64,000 nt of DNA, taken from the NCBI GenBank assembly GCA_039026375.1, contig JBCCML010000008.1, positions 1 through 64,000 of the forward strand, read 5' to 3'. Position 1 is the stretch's first letter; every line of letters begins with the position of its first letter. Origin of the DNA: Thermohalobaculum sp039026375 (GTDB lineage Bacteria; Pseudomonadota; Alphaproteobacteria; Rhodobacterales; Rhodobacteraceae). Below, piece by piece: positions 24,644 through 34,366 of the stretch. The notes below the pieces were generated by a model. The model saw nothing but the letters and a program-made list of their open reading frames with translations, had not been told where the DNA came from and did no database searches. The translations under genes were made by a program, and so were the position numbers.

Positions 24644-25144
24644 ATGGCGGCGTTAAAGCTGGACCTGATTGACCGCAAGATTCTGGAGGAACTGCAGAAC
24701 GACGGTCGGATCACCAATGTCGAGCTTAGCCGCCGGGTCGGGATCTCGGCCCCGCCTTGCCTGCGCCGTGTCCGGTCTTTGGAAGAATCCGGCCTGATCG
24801 AGGGGTATCATGCCCGCCTGAACGCATTGGCATTGGGCTATGAGGTCACGGTCTTTGCCATGGTGTCGCTGCGCAGCCAGGCCGGCGCAGATCTGGAGGC
24901 ATTCGAGGCGCTGTGTGCCGATTGGCCGTTGGTCCGTGAGTGCCACATGCTCTACGGCGATATCGACTTTCTGCTGAAGTGCGTCAGTCCGAACCTGGCC
25001 ATGTTCCAGACGTTCCTGACCGATCAGCTGACAGCCACACCGAACGTCGCCAATGTCCGCACTTCGCTGGAGATCCGGGCCACCAAGAACGAGCCGGGTG
25101 TGCCGTTCGAACATTCGGAACATCTTGCGGCAGAAAGCGTCTGA
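24644..25144 (+). CDS. Lrp/AsnC family transcriptional regulator
   Basis: 166-residue feast/famine regulator. The N-terminal helix-turn-helix is LDLIDRKILEELQNDGRITN followed by VELSRRVGISAPPCLRRVRS. The C-terminal RAM domain has GYEVTVFAMVSLRSQAGADL and VRECHMLYGDIDFLLKCVS. AGGGGG lies 5 bases before ATG 24644; the in-frame ATG at 24614 has no such site. It is divergent from the ELM1-like gene and upstream of a lipoprotein lipase. The ligand is probably an amino acid. Confidence 0.93.
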   Translation: MAALKLDLIDRKILEELQNDGRITNVELSRRVGISAPPCLRRVRSLEESGLIEGYHARLNALALGYEVTVFAMVSLRSQAGADLEAFEALCADWPLVRECHMLYGDIDFLLKCVSPNLAMFQTFLTDQLTATPNVANVRTSLEIRATKNEPGVPFEHSEHLAAESV

Positions 25145-25209
25145 TTGGCGCGCTTGCACCGAATGGGGATCCGGCTAGGCTATAAATCATGACGTGGCGA
25201 GGGGCGACG

Positions 25210-26838
25210 ATGGGGATGGCGCGCGCCGGGCTTTGCACGGCGGCGCTGTTGATACTGGCGGCCTGCACACCGGAAGCTCGGCTACCAGACCTGCAGCAGA
25301 TCTATAACGCGACGACCGAGGCGGGGGCGGATGGTCCAGGGAGACGGCCGCTGATCGCTATTCCGGGGACGCTGGGATCGAAACTGGTCGACAGCGAAAC
25401 AGGCGTCACGATTTGGGGTGGCGGTGGAAGCGCGGGGATTTCCGCTGATCCTGACGATCCGACCGAGTATGCGCTGATTGCCTTGCCGATTGCCCAAGGT
25501 GACGAACCGCTAAGCGATCTTGTCGACACCATCCGGCCCGATGGTGTTCTGGAAACGGCCGAGGCACAGATCCTGGGCATCCCCATCGACATCAACGTCT
25601 ACGGCGAGTCGATAAAGTTGTTGGGGGAGGGCGGCTTCACGGTGTTGCGTCGGGTGCCCGGCGCTGACGCGTTAGACGTTCCGCTGGCCATTATGGAGGA
25701 GCGGGCCGCTGCGCAGGCACCGCCGCCCGCACCTGAACAAGCTCAGATGACCCCGGAAGGCCTGGGTGATTTCAACTCGTTTCAGTTTGATTATGACTGG
25801 CGCCGAGATCTGGTGGAAAGCGCACATCGCTTCGGGCAATTCCTGCGTTTGCGTCGTGCCCAAGTCGCTGCAAAACGCGGTGTGCCGCCCGAGACCGTGC
25901 GTTTCGACCTGCTAGCACACTCGATGGGCAGCATGGTCTCGCGGTACTTCCTGATGTATGGGTTTGCCGATCCGCCCGATGATCCCGATGGGCCATTGCC
26001 GCCAGTTACGTGGGCCGGCGCTGACTATTTCGACCGCGTGGTCTTCGTCGCGCCACCGAACGGTGGCTCGATCATCGCCATGGACAATCTGATCAACGGT
26101 AAGGAATTGGGACCGCTGCAGCCGGTGTACCCGGCCGCAATGCTGGCCACCCATCCGTCGCCCTATCAGTTGATGCCGCGCACGCGGCACAAGCGGATGC
26201 TGGTGGCGGGCGAGCCTGACGCAGACATCTTTGATCCGGAGCTTTGGATCCGCATGGGCTGGGGCCTTGCCGATCCTCGGGCGGATGCTGAACTGGCGAT
26301 CCTGATGCCGGAGGAGGAGTCCGCTGAACGCCGACGGGAGCGGGCCGTTGCCTTCATGGCCCGGCTGCTTGGGCGGGCCAAGGTCTTCCAACGTATGATG
26401 GATCGTTGGGCGCCGCCGCCGCAGCATCTGCACTTGTTCTTGGTGGTTGGCGGTGGGTTTCAGACGCCATCAACTGCGGAAGTTGATCCCGCGACCGGGA
26501 GTTTCGTCATCACCCAGGATGAGGAAGGGGACGGCGTTGTTCTGCGCGCCTCGGCGCTGTTGGACGAACGCATGGACGGGGACTTTTCCCGTGGCTTCCG
26601 CTCGCCACTGCGTTTCAATACCACGCTGTTTCTGCCCGACGAGCACGTGGAACTGACGCGGAACCGTGTCTTCGGTGACAATCTGCTGTTCTGGTTGTTG
26701 GAGGCCCCGCGCGGTGGCACGCAGCTGGCGCGCCCCAGCCAGGGCGGGCTATTGGCGAACGTCTCTGACGGCGATCGCGCGGCCCCGACGACGGGCGCGG
26801 CGGCGCCGGATCTTCCGATGCCTGGGGCCGATCGTTGA
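25210..26838 (+). CDS. Lipoprotein alpha/beta hydrolase, LCAT-like lipase
   Basis: 542-residue secreted lipoprotein esterase. The signal MGMARAGLCTAALLILAAC ends in the lipobox LAAC. The body opens with LIAIPGTLGSKLVD, as in lecithin:cholesterol acyltransferase-like hydrolases, then FDYDWRRDLVESAHRFGQFL, then the nucleophile elbow LLAHSMGSMVSRYFL. It probably hydrolyses lipids or esters at a membrane surface. ATG at 25210 follows GAGGGGCGACG; an ATG at 25189 sits within a likely promoter (TTGCAC at 25154, TATAAA at 25181) and lacks a ribosome site. Pro- and Ala-rich stretches near residue 175 and at the C-terminus look like linkers. Confidence 0.82.
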   Translation: MGMARAGLCTAALLILAACTPEARLPDLQQIYNATTEAGADGPGRRPLIAIPGTLGSKLVDSETGVTIWGGGGSAGISADPDDPTEYALIALPIAQGDEPLSDLVDTIRPDGVLETAEAQILGIPIDINVYGESIKLLGEGGFTVLRRVPGADALDVPLAIMEERAAAQAPPPAPEQAQMTPEGLGDFNSFQFDYDWRRDLVESAHRFGQFLRLRRAQVAAKRGVPPETVRFDLLAHSMGSMVSRYFLMYGFADPPDDPDGPLPPVTWAGADYFDRVVFVAPPNGGSIIAMDNLINGKELGPLQPVYPAAMLATHPSPYQLMPRTRHKRMLVAGEPDADIFDPELWIRMGWGLADPRADAELAILMPEEESAERRRERAVAFMARLLGRAKVFQRMMDRWAPPPQHLHLFLVVGGGFQTPSTAEVDPATGSFVITQDEEGDGVVLRASALLDERMDGDFSRGFRSPLRFNTTLFLPDEHVELTRNRVFGDNLLFWLLEAPRGGTQLARPSQGGLLANVSDGDRAAPTTGAAAPDLPMPGADR

Positions 26839-26854
26839 TCGGATGAAACCCCGC

Positions 26855-26884
26855 TTGTGAGCAGGCGCAGCATCGGCCTATAAG
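26855..26884 (+). promoter_or_regulatory. Possible promoter of the CoA transferase operon
   Basis: TTGTGA (26855-26860) and TATAAG (26879-26884) are separated by 18 bases. The GTG start of the alpha subunit is 38 bases downstream, behind GGGAGG. Confidence 0.5.
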
Positions 26885-26921
26885 CCAAGCGAATCGAACG
26901 TCTGATGAGGGAGGTTGCCCG

Positions 26922-27617
26922 GTGAAAAAGGTGTTTCAAAGCGCAGAGGCGGCGCTGGACGGGCTGTTGTTCGATGGCATGACCATCGCGGCGGGTGGCT
27001 TTGGCCTGTGCGGCATCCCTGAGAACCTGATCGCCGCCATTAAGGCTGCGGGGACTAAAGAGCTGACCGTCGCCTCGAACAACGCTGGCGTTGATGATTT
27101 CGGACTGGGTCTTTTGCTGCAGGACCGCCAGGTGAAGAAAATGATCAGCTCTTATGTGGGAGAAAACGATCTCTTCATGAAGCAGTATCTGTCTGGGGAG
27201 TTGGCAATCGAGTTTAATCCGCAGGGTACGCTGGCTGAGCGCCTGCGCGCCGGTGGGGCCGGCATTCCAGGCTTCTACACCAAGACGGGTGTGGGTACCG
27301 AGATTGCCGAGGGCAAAGAGCACAAGGAATTCGACGGCCAGACTTATATCCTGGAACGTGGAATCGTGGCCGACGTGGCGATCGTCAAGGCCTGGAAAGG
27401 GGACCATCAGGGGAACCTAATTTACCGTAAGACGGCCCGGAACTTTAACCCGATGTGCGCGACTGCAGGGAAGGTCACGATTGCAGAGGTCGAGGAGTTG
27501 GTGCCGACAGGCGAGTTGGACCCTGATCTGATCCACACGCCCGGTATCTTCGTTCAGCGCGTCATTCAGGGTGACCACGAAAAACGAATCGAACAGCGCA
27601 CCGTTCGCGCGGCTTGA
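26922..27617 (+). CDS. 3-oxoacid CoA-transferase subunit A
   Basis: 231-residue alpha subunit of a family I CoA transferase (ScoA/AtoD type), which moves CoA from succinyl-CoA or acetyl-CoA to a 3-oxoacid such as acetoacetate. Family motifs are TIAAGGFGLCGIPENLIAAI near residue 30 and GTLAERLRAGGAGIPGFYT, with YRKTARNFNP later. It starts with GTG behind GGGAGG. The beta subunit follows directly. Together they would feed ketone bodies or polyhydroxybutyrate breakdown products into central metabolism. Confidence 0.94.
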   Translation: MKKVFQSAEAALDGLLFDGMTIAAGGFGLCGIPENLIAAIKAAGTKELTVASNNAGVDDFGLGLLLQDRQVKKMISSYVGENDLFMKQYLSGELAIEFNPQGTLAERLRAGGAGIPGFYTKTGVGTEIAEGKEHKEFDGQTYILERGIVADVAIVKAWKGDHQGNLIYRKTARNFNPMCATAGKVTIAEVEELVPTGELDPDLIHTPGIFVQRVIQGDHEKRIEQRTVRAA

Positions 27618-27670
27618 GAAGCGATGGCCTACGCCAAGCTTTCTCGACCAACAAACTTCAGGAGGGAATG

Positions 27671-28300
27671 ATGCCCTGGGACCGTAATCAGATGGCAGCG
27701 CGTGCTGCGCAGGAGCTGGAAGACGGCTTCTACGTGAACCTTGGCATCGGCATTCCGACGCTGGTGTCTAACTACATACCCGAGGGCGTGGATGTCACGT
27801 TACAGTCAGAAAACGGGATGCTTGGCATGGGCCCGTTCCCGACTGATGAAGAGATTGATGCTGATCTGATCAACGCCGGCAAGCAAACCATCACAGAGCT
27901 GGACCGCACGAGTTATTTCTCGTCGGCGGATAGCTTTGCGATGATCCGCGGCGGTCACATCAATTTGGCCATTCTAGGCGCCATGGAAGTGGCAGAGAAC
28001 GGCGATCTGGCAAACTGGATGATCCCGGGAAAGCTGATCAAAGGTATGGGCGGTGCGATGGACTTGGTTGCCGGGGTTGGTCGCGTGCTGGTCATCATGG
28101 ATCACGCCAACAAGAAGGGTGAGTCCAAGCTTTTGAAGGAGTGCACGCTTCCCTTGACCGGCGCTGGCGTCGTCGACCGCATCATCACAAATCTAGGCGT
28201 TTTCGACGTGGTTGAAGGCGGTTTGAAAGTGGTGGAATTGGCGCCTGAGGTCGAGATGGACGAGGTCCGCACCAAGACCGAGGCGAACCTGGTTGCTTGA
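27671..28300 (+). CDS. 3-oxoacid CoA-transferase subunit B
   Basis: 209-residue beta subunit (ScoB/AtoA type). The catalytic glutamate is in the SENGMLGMGPFP motif, and NLGIGIPTLVSNYIPEG near residue 25 is characteristic. GGHINLAILGAMEV and GKLIKGMGGAMDLVAGV complete the family pattern. ATG at 27671 has AGGAGGG at good spacing; the preceding ATG at 27668 is too close, and an in-frame TTG at 27614 overlaps the alpha gene. It ends 20 bases before the convergent DUF2793 gene of the GTA cluster, with no clear terminator between them. Confidence 0.94.
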   Translation: MPWDRNQMAARAAQELEDGFYVNLGIGIPTLVSNYIPEGVDVTLQSENGMLGMGPFPTDEEIDADLINAGKQTITELDRTSYFSSADSFAMIRGGHINLAILGAMEVAENGDLANWMIPGKLIKGMGGAMDLVAGVGRVLVIMDHANKKGESKLLKECTLPLTGAGVVDRIITNLGVFDVVEGGLKVVELAPEVEMDEVRTKTEANLVA

Positions 28301-28320
28301 TGCGGCAACTCTTTTAGCAT

Positions 28321-29022
28321 TTATGCTGGTGGCGCGATCTCAAAACAGTGCACGGCTAGGGTGACCCGGCCACCGGTGAAGTTGCCGCCGCCGGCGGTAA
28401 GCAGCACACGAGTGCCACCATAGTAGGTCTGAGGCTGCCCACTGACGCCGTGGGCAAGAGCGCCCACATTTGTGCCGTAACCTGATCCATAGCGGTCAGG
28501 ACTACCTGCAACACCCAAGGACCAGCTACTGGCGCCGGTGATCTCCTCGGTAACCCGAGCGGTCAATCCAAGGACAATTGCTTTATCCGGAATGATGGCA
28601 GGTGTTTCGTTCAGGCTGCCGGTGTCGATGGACACGTCATGCTCAATGACCCGGATCAGGGTAGCAGCTTGTCCGGGCGAACCTGCGACATGATCAGTGA
28701 CCCACGCGGTACCGTCAAACGTCGCCCAGACAGCCTCGTCAGCCAACCAGAACCGCGCACCTGCCCAAGGCACGACAAATTCCCAACCGCCGTTAAGGAA
28801 CAGCGCAAGAGAATCATCCTGACCGGCGAAGGCACCTTCGGCTGCTGTGCCGACTATGTAAACCGCGCCATCCTCAAGCGCAGCCGGCTCGCTGAATGCA
28901 ACCGTTTCTGCGCGTGTAGCCGCCAAAGCATCGGCGCGGGTCAACGCCTCGTTCAACGTCACATGCTTTTGGGCCTGCGCCGCATCCAGCAACGGCATTC
29001 TGAAGAGATTCGTATCAGACAT
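28321..29022 (-). CDS. GTA-associated DUF2793 protein (putative fibre/tail accessory)
   Basis: 233-residue protein. The N-terminal DUF2793 region starts with MSDTNLFRMPLLDAAQAQKH and contains the repeated aromatic pattern WEFVVPWAGARFWLADEAVW. The last 90 residues resemble a jelly-roll end domain of phage fibres, with YGSGYGTNVGALAHG and FTGGRVTLAVHCFEI. DUF2793 genes commonly follow g15 in Rhodobacterales GTA clusters. The start overlaps the end of g15 by 8 bases, which supports its place as last gene of the GTA transcript. A role in cell-surface contact is inferred. Confidence 0.82.
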   Translation of the reverse strand: MSDTNLFRMPLLDAAQAQKHVTLNEALTRADALAATRAETVAFSEPAALEDGAVYIVGTAAEGAFAGQDDSLALFLNGGWEFVVPWAGARFWLADEAVWATFDGTAWVTDHVAGSPGQAATLIRVIEHDVSIDTGSLNETPAIIPDKAIVLGLTARVTEEITGASSWSLGVAGSPDRYGSGYGTNVGALAHGVSGQPQTYYGGTRVLLTAGGGNFTGGRVTLAVHCFEIAPPA

Positions 29023-32000
29023 TGCTCGCGATCACCTTTTCTGGTCCGTATCCAAAGGCCGCTGACAACTGGGCCACGCCGACTTCTAGCGAGCCGGCAG
29101 CGCCGTCAGCGGCCTGCATTGCGCTTGTGTAAAGAAACTGGGGCGAGCCTGTGTCCTGGATCCGCAAGATGTTGCCATCTTGTCGGATCGTCACCCGATA
29201 GGCTTCGGTCTCCTCGCCCAAGGGCACTTCAACGCTGGCTAAGCTGTCGCCGCCGATGCGTGTCTGCCGGATCCAGGTGAGCTCTATACCGTCGGGCTTC
29301 GGACGAGCCCTGAGATGAGCGGGCGCGAACGGCCTTAAACCGACGCCATTGGTGGCATCCGTCAGTGTCACATAGCTCTCATGGCTGATGTCGCGGTTTG
29401 CAGGACCGATTTTCCAAATACGCTGGACGCCCAACTCGTCAGGTACGACTGGTAAAAGTGCCAGGGCATCGTCCATCACCACAATCCGGGTGCCAGGCCC
29501 AATACTCTTAAGGAATGCCTCCGACCCCCGCTGTCCGCGCAATAAATTCGAAAGCCGATAGGTGTCAGCTGCAACCAGCTCTGCTTCAAGGAACTGCAGT
29601 ATCTCCCAACCGCCTCCAGGCAGCTGCAATGCAAGTCGATTGGCGCCGTTCAGAACCGAGAGCCTTGTGGCTGAAGAGACTGCGCCAGGCGGCAAGATCA
29701 CATCCCAAGTAGCGCGGTGCCACCTGTCCGGTTTGCCGACATCAAGCTGGGTTGCAGACAATCCGATCAGCGCGGGCTTTCGAACCGTTGTCGCCAGATC
29801 AAACCCTTCGCCATCTGCTGACCGATAAACCGCAACTTCACCGGGCCATGGATCTGCAGTCACAGCAAGCCGTGGCTGGTAGTCCAACGCCGAACCATCG
29901 GCCAGCGGAAGGTCCAGGATCAGCGCCTGTATTGGGCCTGGTGGGCGACTCAGTTGTGGTTCTGAAGCGCGGTCACTTGCAGGCACTGGCGCATAAGCGC
30001 CGGCTTCGACCCGAACGGCCTCAGCAGCCCTGGCGCCAACCTCTGTCAAGCGGTCCAATCGGTACTGCGCCGGGGTGCCGTCCTCGTCGATTTGGACAAT
30101 ATCGCCCGGCACAAAAGCCAGCTGCGAAGGTGGCAGGCTGAAACGCGCCGTCTCTTGTGCGCGCAGAGCCTCTGCTAGAAAGCGATCTGCAATCTGCTGC
30201 GCCCGGCTTGCGGGCAACGCCAGCTGGAACGATGTCTCGGATACTCGCCGGACTTCTGTGCCCGGTAGACGTGCTTCGGCTGCGCCAACCCTATAGTCGT
30301 TTTCTGACTGCAGGTAGGTAACGCGCACAGCGTCGGTTGCTTCGGTCTGAGAGGCGGTGATCCGCTCGACGGGCGCGCGATCGGGACCGTCCCCTGGTAC
30401 GAGGCGTTCAGGAGTTAAAGCACCAACCGCTGCAGTTGCGGCGGACGCGGCACTTGCTACCCCACGGGTTGCGAAGACCAGCCGACCATCCGCTTCGAAC
30501 GCATCGAAGGCGAAAGCCTGCATAAGCGGCTGCAAGGCCTCTCGCGCCGATGCAGTTCGGTCAACTACGTAGCCATCGACTTGGCCATAAAGGTCAGAGA
30601 CGTCGAAGTCGTCTTCAGCAAATCCCGCGTTCAACAAAAGCTCTGCAACCACTTCCGCTAGGGACCCGCCGGTCACGCGGCCAGTGATCCAATGCCCCAG
30701 GCGATGAGACGGCCCATCGGCCCATATGCTCTCGCGTACTGGAAAATCGGGCCAAGGGCGAGCATCCCAAGTCCAGACAAAAACACGATCTGTGGGGATC
30801 ATCGGCCCAGCATAGACCGAGCTTAAGGGATTGTTCCCGACGTCCTGCCAATAGCCCAGCTTGGCCTGCAGGAAGCGACGCTGCATCTCGTCATCGCGGG
30901 CGCCACGCGAGCCAGGTGGCAACGCAGATTCAGACGAACGTCCATCGAAGAAGACGTTTGGTTTGTTGGCACCAAGATCGACAGCAGGACAGCCCGTTTC
31001 TGTCAGCCAGACAGGCTTTGATTGTGGGATCCAGGCTGTTGGCGTTGTTTGGCGCACGCCATCGATGCGATTGTAGTGCTGGTTCGACCACCAGTTGCGG
31101 ATGTCCTTAGGCCGGAAGATCCAAGCTTCGTTGTGTGCGCCATCGGTTATCGGCGTTCGGATCTGCGCGGTCCGGTCAGCATCTGACGCATAGTACCAAT
31201 CGTAATACTCACCGCCTTCGACATTGGACGCCAGATACGGCAGCGAATAAATCGAACCCGCTTGCGCGTCCAGGTGCTCGGTCGTGTAGCGCCAATCGCT
31301 CAGCGGGGTGTAGTCGTCGATGCCAACGGCATCAACGTTCGCATTTGCCCATAACGGGTCCAAGTGAAACAAGACATCGCCTGAGGCGTCCTGCGGCTGA
31401 TAGCCGAAATACTCCGACCAGTCGGCTGCGTAAGTGATCTTGGTGTTCGGTAACAGTGCACGCACTTCGGCGGCCAGCGCGATCAGTTGTTGCACTGCCG
31501 GAAAGTCCGTCTTCGAAGACCGGATGGTCGTCAGGCCGCGTAGTTCGGTCCCGATGCAAATGGCTTCGACGCCCCCTGCTGCCGCACCAAGCGCCGCTAG
31601 ATGCAGGACAAAGCGGCGCCACGTCCATTCGTCTGGCCCGGTGTAGGTGACCTTGCCCGAGTCGACGGTGAAGTCCGCCGCGGTGGCGGTCCCAAAGAAT
31701 GCGTCAACCTCTTCAATCGCATCGGCTGTCTGATCTGCAGTTCCCTCAAGACCCGGCGCCCGATCCAGGGTGATCCGCCCGCGCCAGGGAAACACTGGCT
31801 GCTCGGTCCCACCATAGGGGTTGTCCAAGTCATTACCCTCGACGATGTCCATCAGGAGAAACGGGTACAAAGTCACGGCAAGACCGCGGCTTGCCATTTC
31901 CTGGATCGCCCGAATGACCGAGCAATCGGAAGGGCTGCCGCCAAAGTTTGGACGGCCCTCTGCCGATTGGCTGATCACCGGCGCGGTAGATGTGCTCAAC

Positions 32001-32968
32001 CCCGCAACCTGCCAGCCATCCGGCGCATAGCTGCGGCCTGCTTGTTCGATTTTTGGTTCAACCCGGCAACGGCCGCACCGCAGATCATTACCGAACCAAG
32101 AGACGACCAAGTTGACCTGGTTGCAGAGTGGTAGCTCACTCTGCAGTTGGTCCAAGGCAGCCTGCATGTCTGGCGTACCCGATGCGTTGTTTATGTTGGC
32201 ATATTGGCCGCCGCCTGCGGGAAACACGACACGGCTGGCTTTCGGATCCAAGGCAAATTCGCCGGTTCCTGGTGACATGCAAACGGCGCGCACAATCTCG
32301 GGGAGAGCTGGCGCTTGTTGAGGACCAGAGACAGCTGCCTGCGGTGCGCCAGCGGCCCTGAAGACTTCGACGTTTAACTGAGGAATCCGGTTGCCGAACT
32401 GCCCAACCGGCAGATCCTCGAAAACCATGTAAGCTAAGCCGCGGTAAGCTGGCACATTCCCCCCGCCCTCCACCGCTTCGATCTTTGGGTCAGGTAGCTG
32501 AGCCTCGTCCCCGTTGTAGATACGGAAGTTGGCCGTCGACAGATCGAACAACTGGCCATCCGCCCAGACGCGCCCAATACGATCGATTGGACCTTCGCAG
32601 AGAGCGATCGCGAACGAGATGCAGTAAGAGAATTCGCGCACCCGCTGCCCTTGCGTCGCTTTTCCGCCTTGGGTCGTGGTGCGCACCTTTTCCAAAAAGC
32701 GCGTGGCCCATATCAGGTGACCGGGCACGCGCATGCGACCCCAGACCTGTGGGATCGATACGCCTTCGGCAGCGCCCTGTATGCGTAAGCCGCTGGCTTT
32801 ACCAGTTTCGACGGCCGATGATCCTTGACCGAGGATCACTTGGTCGATGGCTGAACCTGCGACAGCGCCAGCGGCTTGACCGATGGCGGCCGCCGAGATG
32901 CCAAGAACAGAGCCGCCCAGCGATCCGCCAATGGCTGATCCTGCAGCAGAAATCAGTAACGTCGCCAT
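29015..32968 (-). CDS. GTA tail tip/megatron protein (RcGTA g15-like)
   Basis: 1317-residue tail-tip protein equivalent to RcGTA g15. The N-terminal 60 residues are glycine- and alanine-rich and hydrophobic (SAAGSAIGGSLGGSVLGISA). A middle GTA TIM-barrel region, about residues 400-800, shows KITYAADWSEYFGYQ and LAIGGVEAICIGTELRGL-like segments with carbohydrate-enzyme character; the acid in GTELRGLT and WLTETGCPAVDL recall glycosidase sites. The C-terminal part carries phage-tail and fibronectin-like repeats (RPKPDGIELTWIRQTR). In RcGTA this protein crosses the cell envelope during delivery. It is complete, with no frameshift. Confidence 0.93.
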   Translation of the reverse strand: MATLLISAAGSAIGGSLGGSVLGISAAAIGQAAGAVAGSAIDQVILGQGSSAVETGKASGLRIQGAAEGVSIPQVWGRMRVPGHLIWATRFLEKVRTTTQGGKATQGQRVREFSYCISFAIALCEGPIDRIGRVWADGQLFDLSTANFRIYNGDEAQLPDPKIEAVEGGGNVPAYRGLAYMVFEDLPVGQFGNRIPQLNVEVFRAAGAPQAAVSGPQQAPALPEIVRAVCMSPGTGEFALDPKASRVVFPAGGGQYANINNASGTPDMQAALDQLQSELPLCNQVNLVVSWFGNDLRCGRCRVEPKIEQAGRSYAPDGWQVAGLSTSTAPVISQSAEGRPNFGGSPSDCSVIRAIQEMASRGLAVTLYPFLLMDIVEGNDLDNPYGGTEQPVFPWRGRITLDRAPGLEGTADQTADAIEEVDAFFGTATAADFTVDSGKVTYTGPDEWTWRRFVLHLAALGAAAGGVEAICIGTELRGLTTIRSSKTDFPAVQQLIALAAEVRALLPNTKITYAADWSEYFGYQPQDASGDVLFHLDPLWANANVDAVGIDDYTPLSDWRYTTEHLDAQAGSIYSLPYLASNVEGGEYYDWYYASDADRTAQIRTPITDGAHNEAWIFRPKDIRNWWSNQHYNRIDGVRQTTPTAWIPQSKPVWLTETGCPAVDLGANKPNVFFDGRSSESALPPGSRGARDDEMQRRFLQAKLGYWQDVGNNPLSSVYAGPMIPTDRVFVWTWDARPWPDFPVRESIWADGPSHRLGHWITGRVTGGSLAEVVAELLLNAGFAEDDFDVSDLYGQVDGYVVDRTASAREALQPLMQAFAFDAFEADGRLVFATRGVASAASAATAAVGALTPERLVPGDGPDRAPVERITASQTEATDAVRVTYLQSENDYRVGAAEARLPGTEVRRVSETSFQLALPASRAQQIADRFLAEALRAQETARFSLPPSQLAFVPGDIVQIDEDGTPAQYRLDRLTEVGARAAEAVRVEAGAYAPVPASDRASEPQLSRPPGPIQALILDLPLADGSALDYQPRLAVTADPWPGEVAVYRSADGEGFDLATTVRKPALIGLSATQLDVGKPDRWHRATWDVILPPGAVSSATRLSVLNGANRLALQLPGGGWEILQFLEAELVAADTYRLSNLLRGQRGSEAFLKSIGPGTRIVVMDDALALLPVVPDELGVQRIWKIGPANRDISHESYVTLTDATNGVGLRPFAPAHLRARPKPDGIELTWIRQTRIGGDSLASVEVPLGEETEAYRVTIRQDGNILRIQDTGSPQFLYTSAMQAADGAAGSLEVGVAQLSAAFGYGPEKVIASNV

Positions 32969-33033
32969 GGGGCGCCTCTTCAGTCGGACATAACGTTGGG
33001 TGAGCGCGTGCGGACCGCGCGGTTCTCAGGTTC

Positions 33034-33501
33034 TCAAACGAGAGGTTTTGGAAATTGGAATGCACCAGCGAGACGCCGTTGCCATCCAACCGTCAGGCGC
33101 GTCTCGCAAACATCATGGCCAGAGTAGGCGTGCAGGATCGTCCCGCCATTCACGAAACCGTCCACCAAAATTGCCGCGTGTTTCGCCGGTCCACGTTCAA
33201 CGATTCGGAATAACAGCATGTCACCTGGTCGCGCAGCATCGCGTGGCAGGCGCGTCATATGACGAAGCGCAGCTTGGAGCAGGCGCTCTTCTCCTGTCGC
33301 CTCTGCCCAATCGGCAGAGTAGGCTCCGGGTTGCTCAGGCTCGGGCCCAATGACATCACGCCAAACACCCCTGACCAAGCCAAGACAGTCTGCACCCACG
33401 CCGCAAAGACTGGCCTGGTGCCGATATGGCGTGCCCAACCAGGCCTTCGCCGCCTCGATGATCCGCGCGCGATCAGTTGCGGAAGAGCGATCCCCCGTCA
33501 T
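33034..33501 (-). CDS. GTA NlpC/P60 peptidase (RcGTA g14-like)
   Basis: 155-residue cell-wall peptidase of the NlpC/P60 type. The nucleophile Cys is in CGVGADCLGLVRGVW (about residue 40) and the catalytic His in GPAKHAAILVDGF. It probably trims peptidoglycan during entry. ATG at 33501 has AGGAGG upstream and gives the expected family length; the longer open frame to 33585 is unlikely. It overlaps the end of g13 by 29 bases. A 65-base gap separates it from g15. Confidence 0.93.
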   Translation of the reverse strand: MTGDRSSATDRARIIEAAKAWLGTPYRHQASLCGVGADCLGLVRGVWRDVIGPEPEQPGAYSADWAEATGEERLLQAALRHMTRLPRDAARPGDMLLFRIVERGPAKHAAILVDGFVNGGTILHAYSGHDVCETRLTVGWQRRLAGAFQFPKPLV

Positions 33502-34366
33502 GGGCGCCTCCTGTTTGTGGATAGGACGCCGCCACATCGTCGCCCGGGATGTGCGGAAATCCGCGGAAGTCCTCCAGGCTGCCAAAGCGCTCTTTCCAAA
33601 CGCGAGCGGTAACGTTGCAGTTTACGGTGAGCTCGAATTGATCGCCTTCACCGATCTGGAGCGGTGGGGTCAGCCAAAGCTCGATGATTGCTTCATCGGC
33701 GGCAACTAAGTGCGCTTTGACTGGTCCTTGCACGCCCGTGTTTCGGCCCGAGATCCAGCGCAGATTGCCACCCGTGAACCATCCTTCCGCGTAAGCGGAA
33801 AGGCCCGTGGCGATCAGGCGGACAGCTTCGCTACCCGTCGTCAGCGTCCCCGTCCCCCGATAGGCAGGATCTGAGAGGTCTACGCCGCAGTTCCCGCTCG
33901 GACCGGCTTGGGTTGATGTGTGGATAAACGCCCGACCCTGCGGCTGGTTTAATCTTTCGGAAAGACCGACGATTTCCGCCTCAAAGGCGATGTTGCCGCG
34001 GCGGATCTCGCCGATCTGCCCGCGACTGAGCAGCGTCCGCGCTTCGACGTTAGTCCAGTCCACTGTAAACAGGGCCACTTCAGCGCCCGAGAATAGGCCG
34101 AGCGCGATGTCCTCTGCGGTGATTTGGTCTGAGCTGAGGGCGCCTTCGACTGCGTGACTATCGGCGGCCAACCCCGTTCCAGCTTCAACGGCCGATGACG
34201 TCAGGCCTGTTCCTGGTTCGTAACTGACTCCGTCAAAGCTCAGCGCCAAATCATGATCGGTGAAGCCGAGAACGACGCCATCTCGTCGGGTGATGCGCCA
34301 GCAACGGGCTAGGGTCGAGGCTCCGCTATCGAGCGCAGTCTGAAGAGCAGGTGCCAGAACACGCAT
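33473..34366 (-). CDS. GTA hub protein, DUF2163 (RcGTA g13-like)
   Basis: 297-residue baseplate hub protein with the DUF2163 N-terminus (ARCWRITRRDGVVLGFTDHD) and the BR0599-type C-terminus (NCNVTARVWKERFGSLEDFR). The cysteines in ARCWR, GNCGVDLSD and VNCNV are at positions expected for the metal-cluster-bearing hub of RcGTA; I recall an iron-sulfur cluster there from the structural work but cannot verify it here. The ATG overlaps the g12 stop as TAATG. It joins the tail tube end to g14 and g15. Confidence 0.93.
   Translation of the reverse strand: MRVLAPALQTALDSGASTLARCWRITRRDGVVLGFTDHDLALSFDGVSYEPGTGLTSSAVEAGTGLAADSHAVEGALSSDQITAEDIALGLFSGAEVALFTVDWTNVEARTLLSRGQIGEIRRGNIAFEAEIVGLSERLNQPQGRAFIHTSTQAGPSGNCGVDLSDPAYRGTGTLTTGSEAVRLIATGLSAYAEGWFTGGNLRWISGRNTGVQGPVKAHLVAADEAIIELWLTPPLQIGEGDQFELTVNCNVTARVWKERFGSLEDFRGFPHIPGDDVAASYPQTGGAHDGGSLFRN

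Noticed and set aside
28316..28327. AGCAT-TT-ATGCT as a convergent terminator between scoB and DUF2793
   Set aside because: Only 5 bp with a 2-base loop and no T-run; too weak.
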